A stretch of DNA of 39,016 nt from an uncultured Prevotellaceae bacterium (lineage in GTDB: Bacteria; Bacteroidota; Bacteroidia; Bacteroidales; Bacteroidaceae). Where the stretch lies: NCBI GenBank assembly GCA_902775475.1, contig CACYME010000028.1, positions 1-39,016 on the forward strand, written 5' to 3'. Shown in pieces: positions 35,601-39,016 of the stretch. Made by a program: the position numbers and the translations under genes. Within the stretch, counting starts at the first letter, position 1, and each line of letters opens with the position of its first letter. The notes under the pieces were generated by a model. That model saw only the letters and a program-made list of their open reading frames with translations. It was not told the origin of the DNA and did not search any database.

Positions 35601-35654
35601 CCTGAGGGCAAGCTGGTGCAGTATAATGGCAAGACAGTCAGCATACAGCTTTAA
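32634..35654 (+). CDS. GH31 family glycosidase with PA14 domain (alpha-xylosidase-like)
   Basis: This 1006-residue exported glycoside hydrolase has a signal peptide (MRKRTFMMSALLLGCGMLAQA; LLGC could also be read as a lipobox at C15). An N-terminal mutarotase-like beta domain (about 25-235) is followed by an inserted PA14 domain (about 286-399) and the catalytic barrel (about 430-760). The nucleophile is D600 in WWMDASEPN and the acid/base D681 in WSGDIGT. The PA14 insert and the DASEPN motif resemble alpha-xylosidases of xyloglucan utilisation, but alpha-glucosidase activity cannot be excluded. Unusually, the PA14 loop carries six cysteines in 15 residues (C309-C323). No SusC/SusD genes are adjacent. 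A terminator follows 22 nt after the stop. Confidence 0.92.
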   Translation: MRKRTFMMSALLLGCGMLAQAAYVQTKGNIVTIRPDEGQAKVIQLEVINDNIIRVRATSKDELPVKPQSLMVVPQTAPAKGSFSILNENDLVLVTAKNVTAYVDGTTGRISFFDSNKKPLLRAAQKGMKFWDFTVPERELGAKGGPAVTDEMKHGLQWQMLFDSPADEAFYGLGQHQSEEFNMKGKNEDLFQYNTKVSIPFVISNKHYGLLWDSYSYCRFGKPDEYLQLNRAFRLYDKQGNKGHLTGTYVDKNGKKLVRDEDSIYYEYAYPAKSEIANQTDNGGLKNLPKGFNLQGANVVYEGYIEPKCCDGGRCDCKNGCKCAGQKELYQFILYYAGYTKVYIDGKEVVPERWRTAWNPNAYKFDVTLEKKKRVQLRIEWQPDGGESYCGLRVAAPRSDEERGQLSVWSEMARDMDYYFIAGETMDKVISGYRTLTGKASLYPKWVLGFWQSRERYKSSAEIEETLAEFRKRHIPIDNIVQDWNYWKLDSWGDHTFEASRYPNPQAMLDSVHQMHGRFMISVWPKFYNTVENYKELDRNGWMYHQAVKDDIHDWLGFVGSFYDAYDAGARKMFWRQMDENLYSKYNHDGVAGVDAWWMDASEPNVRDCTPMWYRKALCGPTALGTSTEYFNAYSTVNADAIYNGQRSVWKGKKNEPRVFLLTRSGFAGEQRYSTATWSGDIGTRWEDMRAQMTAGLNYSLSGIPFWGMDQGGFCVENRYVAAQQLYDRTGQENEDLKEWRELQTRWNQFGAFIPLFRSHGQWPLREIWNIAPEKHPAYQSFVYYDRLRYQLMPYLYSLAGWAHFSDYTLMRALVMDFGDDTEVLNIGNQWMLGPALMACPVGYYKARNRQVYFPQQCGWYDLYTGEHLLGGQRLVVDAPYERIPVFVREGAIIPFGPEMEWSDEKPAELINLYVYAGQDGQFQLYEDEGTNYNYEKGQYATINISYDDASRTVSFGQRKGQFPGMLKERRFNVVLVTKDAPKALNLDNPEGKLVQYNGKTVSIQL

Positions 35655-35676
35655 AAATGATTTCCCCGTGTGGACA

Positions 35677-35711
35677 ATAGTCGGAAGGCAGCATGTCTTC
35701 CGGCTATTTTT
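35677..35711 (+). terminator. Intrinsic terminator after the GH31 gene
   Basis: ATAGTCGGAAG (35677-35687) pairs with CTTCCGGCTAT (35697-35707), with one G-T pair and a 9-nt loop, followed by TTTT. From here to about 35824 the DNA is AT-rich with nothing recognised. Confidence 0.75.
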
Positions 35712-35824
35712 AGTGCTTATGTATCTCGAACATAAATCTGCTTAAATCACACAAAAATCACGCAAAACACATATAAATTAGAACTTTTTTTAGTCCAATA
35801 GGTGCTTATATAACTATTTTTTTA

Positions 35825-35832
35825 TAATTTTG
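35825..35832 (+). promoter_or_regulatory. Promoter -7 element of the structured RNA / lipoprotein leader
   Basis: TAATTTTG matches TAnnTTTG. No clear -33 TTTG is seen. Transcription starting about 35838 would give an RNA carrying the structure at 35874-36001. Confidence 0.5.
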
Positions 35833-35837
35833 CACTC

Positions 35838-36030
35838 GCATTCTACAAAGACTGCAAAAACATGTTGCTCATCTTTCCGTGAACGAACTACCACCTCGAT
35901 ACTGGGAAATAAGAGCAATCTTAATATCCAAGGAGTGTACGCACTACAGCGTAGACTTCACCATTGGATATTAAGGGCTGTGGTAGGCCTGTTCACGGAA
36001 ATGGAGGGTCTGCGCTGTTTCCATCCATAG
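35838..36030 (+). ncRNA. Candidate structured RNA or long 5' leader
   Basis: A long hairpin is directly readable: TTTCCGTGAAC (35874-35884) with 35991-36001, 11 bp; CTACCAC (35888-35894) with GTGGTAG (35980-35986), 7 bp; CTTAATATCCAA (35920-35931) with TTGGATATTAAG (35964-35975), 12 bp; and an apical TACGC/GCGTA plus AGT/ACT stem around loop ACTACA (35943-35948). A 25-nt bulge lies on the 5' side (35895-35919) against 4 nt on the other. TTGCTC (35865-35870) could pair with GAGCAA (35913-35918) in that bulge as a pseudoknot. GGAAA (35997-36001) could instead pair with TTTCC (36018-36022). No long coding frame is plausible. It could be a 6S-like RNA of Bacteroidetes, a cis-acting leader of the next gene, or a new class. 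The ends are guesses. Confidence 0.5.
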
Positions 36031-36084
36031 GAGTTAGTGCAGACTGGTATAAAGAAAAATGTACTAACTATAAAAGTCAATAAT

Positions 36085-38910
36085 ATGAGTATTATTTTTC
36101 ATTTAAAGAAAGTGTTTATAACTACTTTGGCAGTTATGACGAGCGTTTTTCTCTTTTCTTGTAGCGGTGACTATGAAGAGGTATTAGCTGATGGGAGTAG
36201 CAATACTACTGATGTTGCCGTCACAAGTAACGTGTCGAAGTTAGGCGTAACATATGCCTATATTGACGGCTATGTGAATCTAAATCTATTAACTTCATCT
36301 TACACCAGCCAACAGATAGGAGTGGAGTTGTCTATGAGTGAAGAGTTCAATAATGCTCAGCAGTTTTATTCTAAGGAACTTGAAGGTAACAAATTAACTG
36401 TGGTTATTGACACTTTAAGTGGTAATACTAAATATTTCTATCGCACTTTCGTAAAGGTGAACGACATAAAATTCTATGGTGAGAAGCGTTCGTTCACAAC
36501 TAAAGACTTTTTGAACATTACTTCTACGGGAGACGCATCAAACCTTACATTTACTTCGGTCAAGATTGACTGCAAAGCCGATGCAAATTCATTGGACCGA
36601 GACAACCATTTTTTAATTGGTGTATCCTATTCATTGCTGAAAAGCCAACTTCATCCTGATAGCATACAATTATATAGGAAATATGTCATCTGTCCTCTGG
36701 ATAGTATTAAAAATAAATCTTATGGAGTTTCTATATCCAAACTCCAAACAGGAAAGACATACTATTATTGCTCTTTTACGCGTGCAGGCAACAAGTACAA
36801 ACTTGGTGAGATTAGGAGTTTCTCAACAAAATCATTAACTGACTCGCAGCTTTCAACCGGTGATGCCACGGACATTACATTTACTTCAGCCACAATAAAT
36901 GGCACATCGACTATAGCAGATATGTATCCAAAAGGAACTTCTATTACTTACGGAGTTAGATATGCACTCACCAAAGAGGCATTGGAAAGTGGTTCATATC
37001 GCTCAGTAAAAGCAGTTGTTAACGACAACATCTTTACAACCCAATTGAGAGACTTGACAATTGGAACGACGTACTACTATTATGCTTTTGCAAATGTAGA
37101 TGGTATTACGCTCCCTGGCGAAATAAAACAATTCACCACAAAATCTGGTAATTCATATATTAGTACAGGAGAAGCTACGGATTTAACATTTACTTCGGCC
37201 ACTATAAATAGCACATCGACTATTGCAGATATGTATCCAAAAGGAACTATTATTACATACGGAGTTAGATATGCACTCACCAAAGAGGCATTGGAAAGTG
37301 GTTCATATCGCTCAGTAAAAGCTGTTGTTGACGACATCATCTTTACAAGCCAATTGAAAGACTTGACAATTGGGACAACGTACTATTATTACGCTTTTGC
37401 AAATGTAGACGGCATTACTATTACTGGTGAAATAAAACAGTTCACTACAAAATCAGGAAATTCTTATATAAGCACAGAAGAAGCTACTTCTGTAACTTTG
37501 ACTTCTGCGACATTGAATGGAAAGACAACCTTATCATCATTGTACAGTAATAAAGAAATAACTATCCGTTATACAATACGCTATTCACAGAATGAAAAGG
37601 GCATCAATGACAAGAATGGGAAAACCGGAAATTATGAAACTATTACACCAACTTTAAATGGAAACGATCTAAGTGCATCGTTATCGCACCTTCAGTCAAA
37701 TACAACTTATTATTTCTGTGTTGTAGCTTATGCTGAAGGCTATTATATTTGTGGAGATATAAAAAGTTTTAATACTAAAGCAGTTACGGACTACCTTAAA
37801 ACAGAAACAGCTTCTGATGTTACATTGTTTTCCGCTACATTAAAAGGTTCAACATCATTATCAACAATTTATCCAAACACAAGCTCTATCATGTATAGTA
37901 TCAGATATGCAACATCAAAAAGCAATCTGGAATCTAACTACAACTGTACCTCGATAGATGTTATAAAAAATGGCAACACGCTTTCTGGAACGGCTACGAA
38001 TTTGAAGAGTGAAATGAGCTATTATTACTGTATAGTAGCATATGTAGATGAGAGATATTTCTATGGAGAAGTTAAAGAATTCACGACAAAATCTGGAGCC
38101 GAATTCTTGAATGCTGACGATGCTTCTATCATAACCCAGAATTCGGCTACTGTGAAAGGAACTACTTCTTTAGCTTCTATATATAAAGATGACTCGACTA
38201 TACTATATAGTATTCTATACGGAACGGCATCAAACCTTAAGTCTTCCTCGGATATTGTTACACCAAAGCTAACTGGCACCACACTTACAGCAGAACTGTC
38301 AGGCCTAATAATGACAACGACATATTATTATTGCATCCGCGCCTCCGTCAATGGTAACTATGTATACAGTGACATAAAGAGTTTTACGACAAAAGACATT
38401 CAAACTACAGGCTATGTAGACCTAGGGGTGAGTTGTAAATGGGCTACTTGCAATCTTGGTTCAATGGCTCCCGAAGAATATGGCGACTACTATGCTTGGG
38501 GCGAAACAGAATCAAGAACCTTTTTCTATTCTTCAAACTATAAATATAATAAAGATGTTGGAAAAGATATAAGTGGAACGCATTATGATGCAGCTAGTAT
38601 AGTTCTTGGAAGTCCATGGAGGATGCCAAATATGTCTGAATTTCAAGAACTTCTTGACAAATGTTTTTGGCAAGAAATTACTTATAAAAATACAATTGGA
38701 TATCTTGTAACAGGAAAAAATGGAAATGCTATATTCTTACCTCGTACAGGCTGCAAGTATGATAATTCTATAAAGAGTGGGTATGGGATTTGGACTAGTA
38801 CATATTACATTAATAATTCTCAAGGTTCATATGCATATTACTGGTGTGGAAGTATGCTAAGCTATATAGAACGCTATTATGGTTTAACTATCCGCCCTGT
38901 AAAAGACTAG
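36085..38910 (+). CDS. Lipoprotein with seven fibronectin-like repeats and a FISUMP domain
   Basis: This 941-residue protein starts at ATG 36085 with a lipoprotein signal (lipobox LFSC, acylated C26); an in-frame ATG at 36037 is less likely because it precedes the signal peptide by 16 polar residues. About seven roughly 100-residue beta repeats follow, each with TSAT, a YxIRY-like strand, TTYYYC-A and GEIKxFTTKS, resembling fibronectin type III folds. The C-terminus (about 785-941) is a FISUMP domain (YVDLGVSCKWATCNLG, EEYGDYYAWGETE, RMPNMSEFQELL, GLTIRPVKD), common in Prevotella and Fibrobacter surface proteins. Repeats 3 and 4 are almost identical. It is probably surface-exposed with an adhesive or binding role. 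The gene is far more AT-rich than the rest of the window, suggesting recent acquisition. Confidence 0.85.
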   Translation: MSIIFHLKKVFITTLAVMTSVFLFSCSGDYEEVLADGSSNTTDVAVTSNVSKLGVTYAYIDGYVNLNLLTSSYTSQQIGVELSMSEEFNNAQQFYSKELEGNKLTVVIDTLSGNTKYFYRTFVKVNDIKFYGEKRSFTTKDFLNITSTGDASNLTFTSVKIDCKADANSLDRDNHFLIGVSYSLLKSQLHPDSIQLYRKYVICPLDSIKNKSYGVSISKLQTGKTYYYCSFTRAGNKYKLGEIRSFSTKSLTDSQLSTGDATDITFTSATINGTSTIADMYPKGTSITYGVRYALTKEALESGSYRSVKAVVNDNIFTTQLRDLTIGTTYYYYAFANVDGITLPGEIKQFTTKSGNSYISTGEATDLTFTSATINSTSTIADMYPKGTIITYGVRYALTKEALESGSYRSVKAVVDDIIFTSQLKDLTIGTTYYYYAFANVDGITITGEIKQFTTKSGNSYISTEEATSVTLTSATLNGKTTLSSLYSNKEITIRYTIRYSQNEKGINDKNGKTGNYETITPTLNGNDLSASLSHLQSNTTYYFCVVAYAEGYYICGDIKSFNTKAVTDYLKTETASDVTLFSATLKGSTSLSTIYPNTSSIMYSIRYATSKSNLESNYNCTSIDVIKNGNTLSGTATNLKSEMSYYYCIVAYVDERYFYGEVKEFTTKSGAEFLNADDASIITQNSATVKGTTSLASIYKDDSTILYSILYGTASNLKSSSDIVTPKLTGTTLTAELSGLIMTTTYYYCIRASVNGNYVYSDIKSFTTKDIQTTGYVDLGVSCKWATCNLGSMAPEEYGDYYAWGETESRTFFYSSNYKYNKDVGKDISGTHYDAASIVLGSPWRMPNMSEFQELLDKCFWQEITYKNTIGYLVTGKNGNAIFLPRTGCKYDNSIKSGYGIWTSTYYINNSQGSYAYYWCGSMLSYIERYYGLTIRPVKD
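36856..37473 (+). repeat. Tandem 309-bp duplication within the lipoprotein gene
   Basis: Two adjacent 309-bp units (about 36856-37164 and 37165-37473), each 103 codons, are nearly identical; for example GCACATCGACTAT begins at 36902 and again at 37211. The other repeats in the protein are much more diverged. Confidence 0.85.
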
Positions 38911-38986
38911 TTTTGAGTTATTGGTGTCCGCTAAAACTTGAGCTCTCGTGTGCGCGTGTATGTGTGCATGAGAGGTCGAAAAATTC

Positions 38987-39015
38987 AGGGCTGATTCCTT
39001 TGAGGATTCAGCCCT
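38987..39015 (+). terminator. Hairpin at the right edge
   Basis: AGGGCTGATTCCT (38987-38999) pairs with AGGATTCAGCCCT (39003-39015) with one mismatch and a 3-nt loop. The window ends one base later, so a T-run cannot be checked. It may be the lipoprotein gene terminator, or part of another element beginning near 38923. Confidence 0.45.
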
Positions 39016-39016
39016 T

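Noticed and set aside
38911-39016. The right edge as an insertion-sequence terminus (GTGTCCGCTAAAAC followed by a hairpin)
   Set aside because: No transposase or matching inverted end is visible within the window, so only the hairpin is reported.

Overview
The window is a piece of a Bacteroidales chromosome, most likely Prevotella or a close Prevotellaceae relative. The signs are: Bacteroidetes-type promoters (TTTG, about 19 nt, TAnnTTTG) before many genes; weak Shine-Dalgarno signals; a type IX secretion (T9SS) sorting domain and several Prevotella-style C-terminal tails; the C-terminus of a smalltalk protein at the left edge; a BspA-type leucine-rich repeat protein; and a FISUMP-domain lipoprotein at the right edge. 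Core genes are GC-rich with strongly GC-biased third codon positions, which produces long spurious antisense reading frames. Intergenic DNA, the restriction-modification gene and the last gene are much more AT-rich.

Layout: (1) 1-431, end of a smalltalk gene, a GC-rich terminator, hairpins and a tandem 9-mer. (2) 432-7408, an M16 peptidase lipoprotein and a SNF2-family helicase 14 nt apart. (3) 7409-8185, AT-rich gap with copy 1 of a roughly 300-bp dispersed repeat. (4) 8186-12368, class I fumarase, a secreted M6 metalloprotease and glucosamine-6-phosphate deaminase. (5) 12369-12693, heptamer repeats carrying a 54-bp inverted-repeat element. (6) 12694-15177, a secreted carbohydrate-binding-like protein and a PAP2 phosphatase. 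(7) 15395-25358, a two-gene surface-protein unit: a BspA-like LRR protein and a 2361-residue multidomain T9SS substrate. (8) 25359-27860, minus strand, a cupin-type XRE regulator followed by an acyl-CoA ligase. (9) 27861-28977, AT-rich gap with copy 2 of the dispersed repeat and several palindromes. (10) 28978-31980, a one-protein MmeI-like (type IIL) restriction-modification enzyme. (11) LuxS and a GH31 glycosidase with a PA14 insert. (12) 35655-39016, an AT-rich segment with a strongly structured candidate RNA and a lipoprotein of seven fibronectin-like repeats plus a FISUMP domain.

Together this is a gut or oral anaerobe's central metabolism (fumarase, amino-sugar use, LuxS) mixed with surface and secreted proteins for attachment, proteolysis and glycan use. 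The most unusual material is non-coding: the structured RNA at about 35874-36001; the two-copy repeat whose hairpin shows compensatory base changes; the 54-bp element present in opposite orientations; and small repeats that have entered coding sequence, including one that forms part of a signal peptide and one that supplies a start codon. All calls come from reading the sequence; no database search was run.
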